Shown here piece after piece: positions 15,861-24,371 of a DNA stretch of 64,000 bases. The position numbers were made by a program, and so were the translations under genes. This DNA is from Allosaccharopolyspora coralli (GTDB lineage Bacteria; Actinomycetota; Actinomycetes; Mycobacteriales; Pseudonocardiaceae). The stretch spans positions 1-64,000 of the forward strand of contig NZ_CP045929.1 in the NCBI RefSeq assembly GCF_009664835.1. Direction: 5' to 3'. Position 1 is the stretch's first letter; each line of letters opens with the position of its first letter. A model generated the notes under the pieces. The model did no database searches. It was not told the origin of the DNA and saw only the letters and a list, made by a program, of their open reading frames with translations.

Positions 15861-16700
15861 CTACATTTCCTCGTGGACGTCGGGGTCTCCGCCGAACAGG
15901 CGACCGTCGTCTCTGGCCAGCCCACTGATCGCCGTGACTTCCGCGTCGGTGAGTTCGAAGCCGAAGAGGTCGAGGTTCTCCAGCTGGCGCTGCGGGTCCG
16001 CCGACTTCGGTATCGGCAGCGCCCCCAGCTGCAGCTGCCACCGTAGGACCACTTGGGCGGGTGTGACGCTGTGCGCTGCCGCGGCGTCGGTCACCGGTCG
16101 CTCGGTGAACGGGGCGCTGCGTTTGCCCAGCGGGCTCCATGATTGCGTTTGAATTCCCAGCTCGGCATCGACCTCGCGCATCGCAGCCTGCGGGAAGTAC
16201 GGGTGCAGCTCGATCTGGTTGACTGCGGGTGTGACTTCGCTGTCGTCGATGACGGCGTGCAGGTGTTGCTCGGTGAAGTTGCTGACGCCGATGGAGCGCA
16301 CCAAGCCCCGCTCGCGGACGTCGACGAGGGCGCGCCACGCTTCGAGGTACTTGCCGACGCCGGGGTTCGGCCAGTGGATCAGGCACAGATCGAGGTGGTC
16401 GAACCCGCTCCTGCGCAGGGACCCTTCGACCGACTCCACGGCCAGCGAGTACTCGTGGTGCCTGCCGGGGATCTTCGTCGTGATGTGCACGTCCTCCCGA
16501 GCCACGCTCGATGCGCGCACTGCCCGGCCGACTTCCTCCTCGTTGCCGTAGTTGACGGCGGTGTCGAGCAGCCGATAGCCGCTCTCAAGGGCGGCGCGGA
16601 TCGCCGCTGTTCCCCCGTCGCCACTCAGCGAGACCGTGCCGAAGCCCACCGCAGGCAGGGAGTTGCCGTCGTTCAGCTCGTAAGAAGGGATCGCAGTCAC
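15861..16700 (-). CDS. Aldo/keto reductase
   Basis: NADPH-dependent reductase of small aldehydes or ketones, (beta/alpha)8 barrel fold. The 279-residue protein matches the AKR5-type family: catalytic Asp-Tyr in LLDTAVNYGNE, catalytic Lys in ITTKIPG, His in LIHWPNPG, and the substrate-loop SIGVSNFTEQHL. The NADP phosphate-binding segment LPIPKSADPQRQLENL is present. The start is the GTG at 16700; a TAGGCT hexamer at 16707-16712 only 6 bases upstream and the absence of a ribosome site suggest a leaderless message. It is divergent from the GbsR/MarR regulator across a short palindrome-rich spacer. Confidence 0.93.
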   Translation of the reverse strand: MTAIPSYELNDGNSLPAVGFGTVSLSGDGGTAAIRAALESGYRLLDTAVNYGNEEEVGRAVRASSVAREDVHITTKIPGRHHEYSLAVESVEGSLRRSGFDHLDLCLIHWPNPGVGKYLEAWRALVDVRERGLVRSIGVSNFTEQHLHAVIDDSEVTPAVNQIELHPYFPQAAMREVDAELGIQTQSWSPLGKRSAPFTERPVTDAAAAHSVTPAQVVLRWQLQLGALPIPKSADPQRQLENLDLFGFELTDAEVTAISGLARDDGRLFGGDPDVHEEM

Positions 16701-16792
16701 TCGCGCAGCCTAGCTCGCTGACTGCGGCGACAGCAGAAGTCGGCGGCCAGCGGGAGGTGGCTGCGAACGCAGTTGAGCATGACGCGTTCCGT

Positions 16793-16839
16793 ATGAAATT
16801 TCATTGTTGTGTGAAACACGTGTCGTTTATGATGGTTCC
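16793..16839 (+). promoter_or_regulatory. Promoter and operator of the GbsR/MarR-P450 operon
   Basis: TTGTTG (16804-16809), 18-base spacer, TATGAT (16828-16833), which would start transcription at or next to the ATG at 16840. A perfect 12-base palindrome ATGAAATTTCAT (16793-16804) abuts the -35 and a second palindrome ACACGTGT (16816-16823) lies in the spacer. Their placement fits autorepression by the adjacent regulator and possibly control of the divergent aldo/keto reductase. Confidence 0.65.
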
Positions 16840-17337
16840 ATGACTGAGGAAGCAGGCGAGGAACGCAACACGCGGGTGCTGCGGTACGTCGAGCGCTTTG
16901 CTCAGGTGCTCGAGGAGTCCGGGGTTCCGCGGATGCCGGCACGGGTGTTCGCCTACGTCCTGGCTGAGGACAGCGACCGCTACACGGCCGGCGATCTCGC
17001 CGCCGGCTTGCAGGTCAGTCCTGCTGCGATCTCCGGCGCGGTTCGCTACCTCGTGCAGGTCGGGCTGGTGACCAAGGAACGCGAGCCCGGCATGCGCAGC
17101 GACCTGTACCGGATCGACGATCGGGACGTCTGGTCGCGGATCTTCCTGCAGCGTTCAGACCTGCTCGGTCACTACGAGAAGGCCGCCGCCGAGGGCGTCG
17201 AGACGCTCGGACCGGACACTCCCGGCGGCAGACGGATGCGGGAGAGCCAGGAGTTCTTCGCCTTCCTGCGCGCGGAGCTCGAAGCGACGATGACTCGGTG
17301 GCGCGAGTACCGGTCCCAGCTCGATCTGGACCGGTGA
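16840..17337 (+). CDS. GbsR/MarR-family winged-helix regulator
   Basis: DNA-binding regulator of 165 residues. The region from about 25 to 100 is a winged helix-turn-helix (MPARVFAYVLAEDSDRYTAGDLAAGLQVSPAAISGAVRYL) typical of the GbsR branch of MarR proteins, with a helical dimerisation tail. The ATG at 16840 is preferred over upstream codons because the -10 hexamer TATGAT ends 6 bases before it, indicating a leaderless transcript. The P450 gene follows after 59 bases on the same strand, so the pair is probably one operon with the regulator controlling it. The ligand cannot be inferred. Confidence 0.85.
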   Translation: MTEEAGEERNTRVLRYVERFAQVLEESGVPRMPARVFAYVLAEDSDRYTAGDLAAGLQVSPAAISGAVRYLVQVGLVTKEREPGMRSDLYRIDDRDVWSRIFLQRSDLLGHYEKAAAEGVETLGPDTPGGRRMRESQEFFAFLRAELEATMTRWREYRSQLDLDR

Positions 17338-17396
17338 GCACTCGTTCTCGTCCGGTCCCGGCAGTTCACCCACCACGAGCACTTGGGAGGTCCGAC

Positions 17397-18632
17397 ATGA
17401 CCAGCTCGACAACGCCGATGACCGAGGGGATCCCGGCCATCGGCAGCCCCGAGTTCGCTGCCGACCCGCAGGGGCACTACGCATGGCTGCGCGAGCACGC
17501 ACCCATCGCGCAGACCAAGATCGATTACGGGCCGGTCTCCCAGCCGATCTGGGTGCTCGCGCGGTACGAGGACTGCCGGGCCATGCTCACTGATCCCCGT
17601 CTGCCCCGCTCGCCCGGGGGTGGTTCGGCGCTCGCAGCGGGTTTGCCCGAGCATGTCCGCATGGTGAGCGAAGAGTCGCTCATCATGAAGGACGGCACCC
17701 AGCACAAGCGTCTGCGCGCGCTGGTCGCCAAGCCCTTCACCCCGAAGGTGATCGAACGACTCGGTGAGCGGGTCCGCGCGCTGGCCACCCATCGTCTCGA
17801 CGCACTGGCCGGACAGGATGTCCTCGATCTGCGGCAGGAGTACGCCCTGCCGATCCCCTTCACCGTCATCGCCGACATGGTCGGAGTGGGCGAGGCCGAT
17901 CGCGCACGATTCCAGCTCGGGGTGACCGCCATGCTCAGCAACTTCGAGGGCACCCGGCAGGACTGGGACGCGAAGATCCGCGATCTGACCGAGTTGGTTC
18001 GCGAGCTGGTGGCCCGCAAGCGTGCCGAGCCGGCCGACGACATCCTCACCGGTCTGATCCAGGCCGAAGAGGACGGCGATCGCCTCTCCGAGGACGAGCT
18101 CGTGGCCATGGTGTTCACGCTGATCGTCGCCGGCTACGAGACCACGTTCAACCTGATCACCAACGCGGTGGTCACCCTGCTCGACCACCCTGACGATCTC
18201 GCCCGCTTGCGCGAGGCACCCGAGGACACGGCGCTGTGGCGCTCGGCCGTCGATGAGGTCGTGCGCTTCGCAGGCCCGGTCGGCGGGACGAAGCCGGCCA
18301 CTTCCGTCGAGGACATCACCTGGTACGGGCAGACCGTCCCCGCCGGGGCCACGGTGATTCCCTTGCTGGGCTCGGCCAACCGGGATCCGGCGGCTTTCGA
18401 CGAGCCGGACCGGTTCGACATCACTCGCACCCCCAATCATCACCTCGGGTTCGGCCACGGCCCGCACTTCTGTCTCGGGTCCAACCTCGCCCGGATGGAA
18501 GCCCGCGTGGCTGTGCAGGTGCTGCTCGCCCGGCACCCGGCGATCTCGCTGGCTGTCCCGCGCGACGAGCTCGCCTTCGAGCCGATGCCGTTGTGGACCC
18601 GATACCGACAGCTGCCCGTCCGCCTGGGCTGA
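17397..18632 (+). CDS. Cytochrome P450 (bacterial class I, CYP105/107-like)
   Basis: Heme monooxygenase of 411 residues, usual for soluble actinobacterial P450s. I-helix oxygen-activation motif AGYETT (245-250), K-helix ExxR as E287-VV-R290, and heme loop FGHGPHFCLG with the ligand Cys359. The I-helix has Glu248 where many have Asp. ATG at 17397 follows TTGGGAGGT; upstream in-frame codons fall within the regulator's 3' end and lack family similarity. The ferredoxin gene 15 bases downstream is the likely electron donor. Substrate unknown; no dedicated ferredoxin reductase is nearby. Confidence 0.95.
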   Translation: MTSSTTPMTEGIPAIGSPEFAADPQGHYAWLREHAPIAQTKIDYGPVSQPIWVLARYEDCRAMLTDPRLPRSPGGGSALAAGLPEHVRMVSEESLIMKDGTQHKRLRALVAKPFTPKVIERLGERVRALATHRLDALAGQDVLDLRQEYALPIPFTVIADMVGVGEADRARFQLGVTAMLSNFEGTRQDWDAKIRDLTELVRELVARKRAEPADDILTGLIQAEEDGDRLSEDELVAMVFTLIVAGYETTFNLITNAVVTLLDHPDDLARLREAPEDTALWRSAVDEVVRFAGPVGGTKPATSVEDITWYGQTVPAGATVIPLLGSANRDPAAFDEPDRFDITRTPNHHLGFGHGPHFCLGSNLARMEARVAVQVLLARHPAISLAVPRDELAFEPMPLWTRYRQLPVRLG

Positions 18633-18647
18633 TGGGAAGGAGAATCG

Positions 18648-18839
18648 ATGCGTATCGACGTCAACTGGGACCGGTGCGCCGGTAACGGCCTCTGCGAGTT
18701 CGAGACCGACAAGTATTTCGAGGTCCACGACGACGGCACGCTCGACGTGCAGCAGTGGGAGGTCGACGGAGGGGACGAGCAGCAGGTCCGTCGTGCAGTG
18801 GCGGCCTGCCCTACCGAGGCGCTTTCGCTCATCGAGTAA
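18648..18839 (+). CDS. [3Fe-4S] ferredoxin, P450 partner
   Basis: A 63-residue electron carrier. Cluster ligands are seen in RCAGNGLCE (Cys-x5-Cys) and the C-terminal AACPTEAL (Cys-Pro), the pattern of single-cluster [3Fe-4S] ferredoxins that feed class I P450s. AAGGAG precedes the ATG at 18648. Immediate proximity to the P450 supports pairing. Confidence 0.95.
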   Translation: MRIDVNWDRCAGNGLCEFETDKYFEVHDDGTLDVQQWEVDGGDEQQVRRAVAACPTEALSLIE

Positions 18840-18946
18840 GGAGTCCTCTTCACGGCCGAGCTAGCGGAACAGGCGACCGTCACACGGCGCGTCCTCAGGC
18901 CATGCAGCCGTGGCGTGCCCACTGCAGGCGGCGGGGGTGCGACGGG

Positions 18947-20188
18947 TTACGGGTTCTCGGTGTGGCCGGGGCGATCACGCTTGCGGCGCAGGCGTTTCGT
19001 TGTGCGCCACACGCCGAGCATCGCGTTGACCAGTGTGGACTGGCCCCCGAGTTCCACGACCGTGCGTTTGATGCGGTCGACCGGCGCCTGTTGCCGGTGC
19101 TCACGAAGACGCCGCTCCGCTTCCTGTGCCCTGATCAGCAGCGAGTCTCGATCCTGCATTCCGCTCGTGTGCACAAGCAGACCGGCGATCGAGTCCGTGG
19201 CGGCGTCGAGCAATCCCGCCTGGTCGAGGCCCTCGGGTTGGTCGAACGCGTCGTTGCCGGGCAGTAGCTCGCTGAGGTCGCCCACGACGGGGAAGTCCTG
19301 GGTTTTGAGGTGGGCGACGAGTTGATCGGTGTAGTCGCGCACCCAGGGCGCCCAGTCGGCGGGCAGCGTGATCCGTGTCTTGTTCGTACGGCGGGCGAGA
19401 ACGTGGTGCGCGAGAACCTCGCGGGTCAGCAGCACCCGGTGCCAGACGGGAAAGTCAGGCAGGGTCTCGTTGACGCGCCGCAACACCTCTGCGCCTTCGA
19501 CGCCGAGCGACGAATTCGCCCGCACATCCGTGTCGAACCCGTTCGGGTCGATACCCAGCACGGAAGTGAACCGCTCCCACAAAAGGTCCGGCGGTGACCC
19601 CGGCGGGGGGAGGGTCAAGACGTGCACCCGCTCTGCCTGCACCACGGAACTCCAGCGCCGGAGCACGTCGGCGACGTCGTGAACCTGCCAGAACCACTCC
19701 GTGCGTTCGTCTTTGTCGGCCGTGATGTCGCCCAGCCACGTAGCGAACGGCCGCGTGTCGCAGTCTTTGACGTGTTCCTGCCACTCAGCGGGAAACAGCT
19801 CGGTCAGACCGCGTGTGGTGTAGACGACGTGGACTTCTGCGGGAGCCAGCGAGGCGACCGCACGGTCCACCTCCGTGACCGTGCAGGCGGCGAGCCGCTC
19901 GTCCGAGACGACCACGAGGTCGCTGTCGCTCTCGCGGATTTCGGCAGCCATCGCGTCCCACGCACCCGCCCAGCGCTCGCGCGGATCGTCCTCGTCCTGG
20001 TCCAGCCCGCAGAGGTCGAACCCCGCCCGGAAGTGATCCTCCGGCTCCGCGCCCGGCAGGCACACGCCCCGCTGCTGCAGCGTGTCGAGGTTCTTCCAGA
20101 GCACGCCCTGCAGAAAGGTGGTTCCCGTTTTGGGCGCGCCGACGTGGAGGTATACGCGCGGACCCTTCGGTTCGGACGCCGCAGACAT
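18947..20188 (-). CDS. Sulfotransferase-like protein
   Basis: Probable PAPS-dependent sulfotransferase of 413 residues. The 5'-phosphosulfate loop is PKTGTT (19-24) right after the first beta strand RVYLHVG, and the 3'-phosphate region is suggested by VVSDERLAA. The ATG at 20188 is preferred because the preceding residues of the open frame are Arg-rich and unlike the family. The C-terminal ~120 residues are helical and charged. It follows the MFS gene by 64 bases on the same strand. The acceptor is unknown (lipid, glycan or small molecule). Confidence 0.8.
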   Translation of the reverse strand: MSAASEPKGPRVYLHVGAPKTGTTFLQGVLWKNLDTLQQRGVCLPGAEPEDHFRAGFDLCGLDQDEDDPRERWAGAWDAMAAEIRESDSDLVVVSDERLAACTVTEVDRAVASLAPAEVHVVYTTRGLTELFPAEWQEHVKDCDTRPFATWLGDITADKDERTEWFWQVHDVADVLRRWSSVVQAERVHVLTLPPPGSPPDLLWERFTSVLGIDPNGFDTDVRANSSLGVEGAEVLRRVNETLPDFPVWHRVLLTREVLAHHVLARRTNKTRITLPADWAPWVRDYTDQLVAHLKTQDFPVVGDLSELLPGNDAFDQPEGLDQAGLLDAATDSIAGLLVHTSGMQDRDSLLIRAQEAERRLREHRQQAPVDRIKRTVVELGGQSTLVNAMLGVWRTTKRLRRKRDRPGHTENP

Positions 20189-20252
20189 GGCAGCGCAGTG
20201 TAATGCCTGGCGTTGCTGAAGAAGCCGACGACCGCGCCGTGTCCGCGGCAGT

Positions 20253-21626
20253 TCAGGGGCGGGCTCGGCTCTCGTCCGGCTGGTGGGTGGCCTTGAACTG
20301 ATCACGGGCCCCTCGTTCAGGAACGGTCAGGGCCAGCACCATTCCGGCGAGGGCGATGGCGGCCAGGATGTAGAAGATGCCGTTGAGGCTCAGCCCGGCG
20401 GCGACCAGCAGCCCGCCGACCGTCGGGCCTGCCACTCCGCCGAGCCGTCCGAACCCGGCGCACCAGGCGACCCCCGCGCCACGCACCTCGGTGCGGTAGT
20501 AGTTCGCGACGAAGCCGTAGATCAGGGTCTGCGTCCCGCTGGTCCCGAGGCCCACGATCGCGACGAACGGCAGCAGCAGCGCGAGGTTGTCACTGGTCGT
20601 GAGCAGGGCCAGGCTCACAGCTCCGATGAAGAAGCACGCGGCGACGACGCGCTTGGCCCCGAAACGATCGGCGACGCGCGATCCGAACAGCGCCCCGACG
20701 ATCGCGCCGCCGTTGAGGATCAACAGGAAGGTCAGCGATCCCTCGGCGCTGAATCCGGCCGTCTCCATCAACCTGGGCAGCCACGTGTTCAGCGAGTAGA
20801 CGAGCAAGAGCCCGGTCGCGCTCGTGAAGCCGAGGACGATCGTGGGCAGCAGGTAGGTCCGTGTGACCAGCCCGGCGAATCCCGCTCGCGACTGCGAGCC
20901 GTCCTCCTGAGAACCGGAGGTCCGGGTGGCCTCGGCCGCAGGCTCGTTCGGCACCGGCACGCCGGTGCGCGCGGAGACGGCACGAGCCTCCTCGAGCCGG
21001 CCGCGCGCCGCCAGCCAGGCGACGGACTCCGGAATCTTGAGCAGCATCAGCGGGACGAGCGTCACCAGCGGCAACGCGCCGATCAGGAACATGCCTCGCC
21101 AGCCGACCACAGGCAGCAGCAGGATGGCCAGCAGGGCCGCGAGTAGGCTGCCGAGCGGCACACCGCCGTAGACGATCGCGTTGGCGAGGTTCTTCTTGCC
21201 TGGCGGGGCGAACTCGGCCACGGTGGCGGCGGTGATCGCCAGGAGGGCGCCCACGCCGAGCCCCGTGCCGAACCGCAGGAGACCGAACGCGGTGGTCGAG
21301 GACGTGAACGCGGTGATCGCCATGCCCACTCCGAACCAGGCGACCGAGCCGATCATGAGCTTCCGGCGTCCGACGACGTCGCCGATGCTGCCCGCGAGGA
21401 GCGCACCGACCAGGACACCGAGCAGGGCATAGCTGCCGAGCGCACCGCCGAGCGCGGGGTCCACCGGGCCGATCAGGGACGGATCCTCGAGGAACTGGGG
21501 CAGCACCGTTCCGTAGACGACGATGTCGTAGCCGTCGAACATCAGTCCTGCCGTGGCGAGGGACACGACCCAGATCAGGGTTCTGCGCTGCGCGGCCTCA
21601 GCTCCGGCTCGTTCGACGGCGGTCAC
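20253..21626 (-). CDS. MFS transporter, aromatic acid:H+ symporter (AAHS) family
   Basis: Integral membrane permease of about 457 residues with 12 predicted helices. The AAHS signature in helix 1, FDGYDIVVYGTVLPQF, and the loop GRRKLMIG after helix 2 are clear. Such proteins import benzoate-type aromatic acids. GTG at 21626 is preferred because GGGAG lies 5-9 bases upstream; an in-frame codon at 21668 has no such site. Substrate not determinable. Confidence 0.88.
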   Translation of the reverse strand: MTAVERAGAEAAQRRTLIWVVSLATAGLMFDGYDIVVYGTVLPQFLEDPSLIGPVDPALGGALGSYALLGVLVGALLAGSIGDVVGRRKLMIGSVAWFGVGMAITAFTSSTTAFGLLRFGTGLGVGALLAITAATVAEFAPPGKKNLANAIVYGGVPLGSLLAALLAILLLPVVGWRGMFLIGALPLVTLVPLMLLKIPESVAWLAARGRLEEARAVSARTGVPVPNEPAAEATRTSGSQEDGSQSRAGFAGLVTRTYLLPTIVLGFTSATGLLLVYSLNTWLPRLMETAGFSAEGSLTFLLILNGGAIVGALFGSRVADRFGAKRVVAACFFIGAVSLALLTTSDNLALLLPFVAIVGLGTSGTQTLIYGFVANYYRTEVRGAGVAWCAGFGRLGGVAGPTVGGLLVAAGLSLNGIFYILAAIALAGMVLALTVPERGARDQFKATHQPDESRARP

Positions 21627-21730
21627 GAGGGCTCCCTTCGACGTCAGGTGTCTCGAAGATGAGCGCACTACTGCTGAGAAGAAAGAAGATTCCTTCGTGC
21701 AGAATCCAGACCGCCCAAGTCACGGGCAGG

Positions 21731-22123
21731 TCAGGTCGGTTCCACGGCTGTGGCCTGCTCAACTGTTCTGGGAAGTAGGCAGAACTCGTTGCCTTCGGGG
21801 TCCGCGAGGACGACCCACGGCACGTCGGGGCGCTGACCGACATCGACCCGGCGGGCACCGAGGCCGAGCAGCCGCGTCAGCTCGTCCTCGGTGGACACTC
21901 CGTCGGCACGGATGTCGAGGTGCAGCCGGTTCTTCACGGCCTTGTGCTCGGGGACTTGTGGCACGTCGATGGTGGGCCAAGAGCCGTCGGCGGGGCCGAT
22001 CTCGATGACCTCGTCGGCATCCTCGACGTCGATGATGCTCCAGCCGAGTACCTCGCACCAGAACCGGGCGATGACCGACGGATCCACCGCGTCGATCGAG
22101 AGAACTGCCATTCGACTCGTCAT
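21731..22123 (-). CDS. VOC-superfamily (glyoxalase-like) protein
   Basis: A 130-residue vicinal-oxygen-chelate protein with the paired beta-alpha-beta-beta-beta fold: first half around VLSIDAVDPSVIARFWCEVLGW and second half RLHLDIRADG through VVLADPEGNEFCLLP. This subgroup often lacks known activity and may bind small molecules. The ATG at 22123 is followed by another Met four codons on. It is divergent from the second MFS gene and lies 104 bases upstream of the first, same strand. Confidence 0.85.
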   Translation of the reverse strand: MTSRMAVLSIDAVDPSVIARFWCEVLGWSIIDVEDADEVIEIGPADGSWPTIDVPQVPEHKAVKNRLHLDIRADGVSTEDELTRLLGLGARRVDVGQRPDVPWVVLADPEGNEFCLLPRTVEQATAVEPT

Positions 22124-22225
22124 GCGGTTAGTGTGCCCCAGGCGCTCCATGCACGGTGTACGTTCACGTGCTGACGCCGCGTGGCGAAATGTGGCGCGGC
22201 GGTGACGAGACAGCGACGAGTGTGA

Positions 22226-22258
22226 GCCACTCTTCCGGTTATCGGAAGGGTGGCTTTT
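22226..22258 (+). terminator. Intrinsic terminator or attenuator upstream of MFS gene
   Basis: Hairpin with GCCAC/GTGGC and CTTCCG/CGGAAG arms (22226-22254) followed by TTTT (22255-22258) on the plus strand, 122 bases before the MFS start. No plus-strand gene precedes it, so it would end a leader transcript. Confidence 0.55.
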
Positions 22259-22341
22259 GTGCGCATGACAGGCCCAGGAACATTCCGCTCCGCGACCGTC
22301 CGGACCTCGACGCGGGTGGCGGTCGAATCGGACAACCACCC

Positions 22342-22362
22342 GCACGCGGAACGTCCGCGTGC
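22342..22362. promoter_or_regulatory. Palindromic operator candidate before MFS gene
   Basis: Perfect inverted repeat with 9-base arms, GCACGCGGA (22342-22350) and its complement (22354-22362), 3-base spacer, 18 bases before the MFS start. IclR proteins bind such palindromes, and an IclR gene lies convergent downstream; the link is inference. Confidence 0.5.
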
Positions 22363-22380
22363 GCAACTTGCGGAGGTTCC

Positions 22381-23625
22381 ATGTCGACGCAGGCGACGAG
22401 TCGCGCGCGTTGGGCGATGGCGTTGTGTTGGATCGCCGTGCTGCTGGACGGCTTCGATCTCGTCGTACTCGGTTCGGTCCTGCCGGTGATGCTCGACGAG
22501 GGCGTATGGGGGCTGACCCCGGCGAGCGCGTCGGTGGCCTCCACCGTCGGCCTGGTCGGGATGACGATCGGTGCGCTGGCGATCGGAACCGTCACGGACA
22601 TGATCGGGCGACGGAAGGCGCTGATCTTCGCCGTCGCGAGCTTCTCGGTGTTCACGGCGCTGTGCGCGGTGGCACCGTCGGTGTTCGTGTTCGGGCTGCT
22701 GCGGTTCCTGGCCGGTCTCGGACTCGGCGGTTGCCTGCCGACCGCCATCGCCCTGGTCACCGAGTACTCGAAGGAAGGCCGCAACGGTGCGGCCACCACC
22801 ACGATCATGACGGGCTACCACGTGGGTGCGGTGCTCACCGCGCTGTTGGGCCTCATGGTGCTCGCTCCGTTGGGTTGGCAGGCGATGTTCCTCATCGGTG
22901 CCGCCCCCGCCGTGGTGCTCATCCCGCTGATGGTGAAGTTCCTGCCGGAGTCCGAGTCGTTCCTGCGGGTCAAGGAGTCCGCCCGGACGCGGGGCGGTCT
23001 GGACGCGGTGGCGTCGTTGTTCCGCGGCGGTCTGGCACGCGCGACGGTGGCGTTCTGGGTCGCCTCGTTCATGGGTCTGCTGCTGGTCTACGGCTTGAAC
23101 ACGTGGCTGCCGGAGATCATGCGAGCGGCCGGCTATCCGCTGGGCGCGGCGCTGGGTCTGCTGCTGACACTGAACATCGGCGCGTGCGTGGGCCTGGTCA
23201 TCGCAGGCCGGGTCGCCGACAGCGTGGGTGTGCGCCCCGCCGTGATCTTCTGGTTCGTCGCGGCCGCGGTCTCGCTGGCGTTGTTGAGCGTGAAGCTGCC
23301 GGTCGTCGGCCTCTACGCGGCCGTGTTCGTCGCCGGCGTGTTCGTCTTCAGCGCCCAGGTCCTCACCTACGCCTACGTGGGGCGGGTCTACCCGGCGGAC
23401 AATCGGGCGACCGGACTCGGCTACTCGGCCGGCGTCGGACGGCTCGGTGCGATCTGTGGCCCGCTGCTCGGTGGTGCGCTGCTCACCGGCGGGATCGCCT
23501 ACCCGTGGGGCTTCTACGCCTTCGCGGCGGTCGGTGCGGTCGGTGCGGTGGCGGTCGCCTTCGTGCGCAGCGCGGCGGCGCGGGAGAGCAAGACGCTCGA
23601 GGCGGACACCGCCGAGGTCGGCTGA
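22381..23625 (+). CDS. MFS transporter, AAHS family
   Basis: Second aromatic-acid-type permease in this block, 414 residues, 12 predicted helices, with LLDGFDLVVLGSVLPVM in helix 1 and GRRKALIF after helix 2. The ATG at 22381 follows GCGGAGG. An earlier in-frame extension of 75 residues is Arg/Gly-rich and not membrane-like, so it is excluded. Its 3' end overlaps the convergent IclR gene by 112 bases, an unusually long coding antisense overlap. Confidence 0.88.
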   Translation: MSTQATSRARWAMALCWIAVLLDGFDLVVLGSVLPVMLDEGVWGLTPASASVASTVGLVGMTIGALAIGTVTDMIGRRKALIFAVASFSVFTALCAVAPSVFVFGLLRFLAGLGLGGCLPTAIALVTEYSKEGRNGAATTTIMTGYHVGAVLTALLGLMVLAPLGWQAMFLIGAAPAVVLIPLMVKFLPESESFLRVKESARTRGGLDAVASLFRGGLARATVAFWVASFMGLLLVYGLNTWLPEIMRAAGYPLGAALGLLLTLNIGACVGLVIAGRVADSVGVRPAVIFWFVAAAVSLALLSVKLPVVGLYAAVFVAGVFVFSAQVLTYAYVGRVYPADNRATGLGYSAGVGRLGAICGPLLGGALLTGGIAYPWGFYAFAAVGAVGAVAVAFVRSAAARESKTLEADTAEVG

Positions 23626-24371
23626 CGGTGGTTGCCCAGCGCGCGGGACAGCCCGCGCGCTGCGGCACGCACCGCCGGGACCAGCGTGTACGGGTCGGTG
23701 TCCGACGCGGGGACGACGACCGAGAGCGCGGCGATGACCGAGGAGTCCGGTCCGCGCACCGGGGCGGCGATCGACTGCGTGGACGACTCGATCTGGCGGT
23801 CGCTGATCACGTAGCCCTCGCGGCGCACGTCGGCGAGGCGGGTGCGGAGTTCCTTCGGCGACGAGATGGTCCGGTCGGTGAAGGTCTTCAGCGGCTGCGC
23901 GAGGATGCGTTCCTGCACGTCCGGGTCGGCGTGGGCGAGCAGCGCCAGTCCGACGCCGGTCGCGTGTACGGGCAACCGCCCGCCGGGCCGCGACGAGACG
24001 TTCACGGCTCGGTGACCGGAGATCCGTTCGAGGTAGACCACCTCGGTGCCGTCGAGGACGGCGAGTTGCACGTTCTCGTGCGTGGCCTCGTAGAGGTCCT
24101 CGAGGAACGGCAGCGCGGTGTCGCGCAGACCCGGCCCGCGCGGCGCGAGCGAGGCGATCTCGTAGAGGCGGAGACCGACCCGGTACCGCCCGTCGAGATC
24201 GAGCTCGAGTGCACCCCATTGGGTGAGTTCACCGACGAGCCGGTGGGTCGTGGTGAGGGGCAGCCCGGTACGGCGGCTCAGCTCGGACAGTGTCAGAGCC
24301 GGGGCACGTTCGGTGAACGCGTCGAGGATGCTGAACGCCCGTCCGGTCACGGTGTGCGGTGCTGACGTCAT
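23514..24371 (-). CDS. IclR-family transcriptional regulator
   Basis: Regulator of 285 residues. N-terminal winged helix (about 5-65) includes ALTLSELSRRTGLPLTT and HRLVGELTQWG; the C-terminal effector domain shows RPGGRLPVHATGVGLALLA, the IclR pocket region. The family is usually ~255 residues; the last ~35 residues, Ala/Thr-rich, are encoded antisense to the end of the MFS gene. ATG at 24371 chosen because the HTH starts normally from it. Probable target: the adjacent aromatic-acid transporter. Confidence 0.88.
   Translation of the reverse strand: MTSAPHTVTGRAFSILDAFTERAPALTLSELSRRTGLPLTTTHRLVGELTQWGALELDLDGRYRVGLRLYEIASLAPRGPGLRDTALPFLEDLYEATHENVQLAVLDGTEVVYLERISGHRAVNVSSRPGGRLPVHATGVGLALLAHADPDVQERILAQPLKTFTDRTISSPKELRTRLADVRREGYVISDRQIESSTQSIAAPVRGPDSSVIAALSVVVPASDTDPYTLVPAVRAAARGLSRALGNHRQPTSAVSASSVLLSRAAALRTKATATAPTAPTAAKA

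Noticed and set aside
22120-24219. A 699-residue minus-strand frame across MFS and IclR genes
   Set aside because: Arg/Gln/His-rich with no domains; opposite or out of frame with two strong genes.
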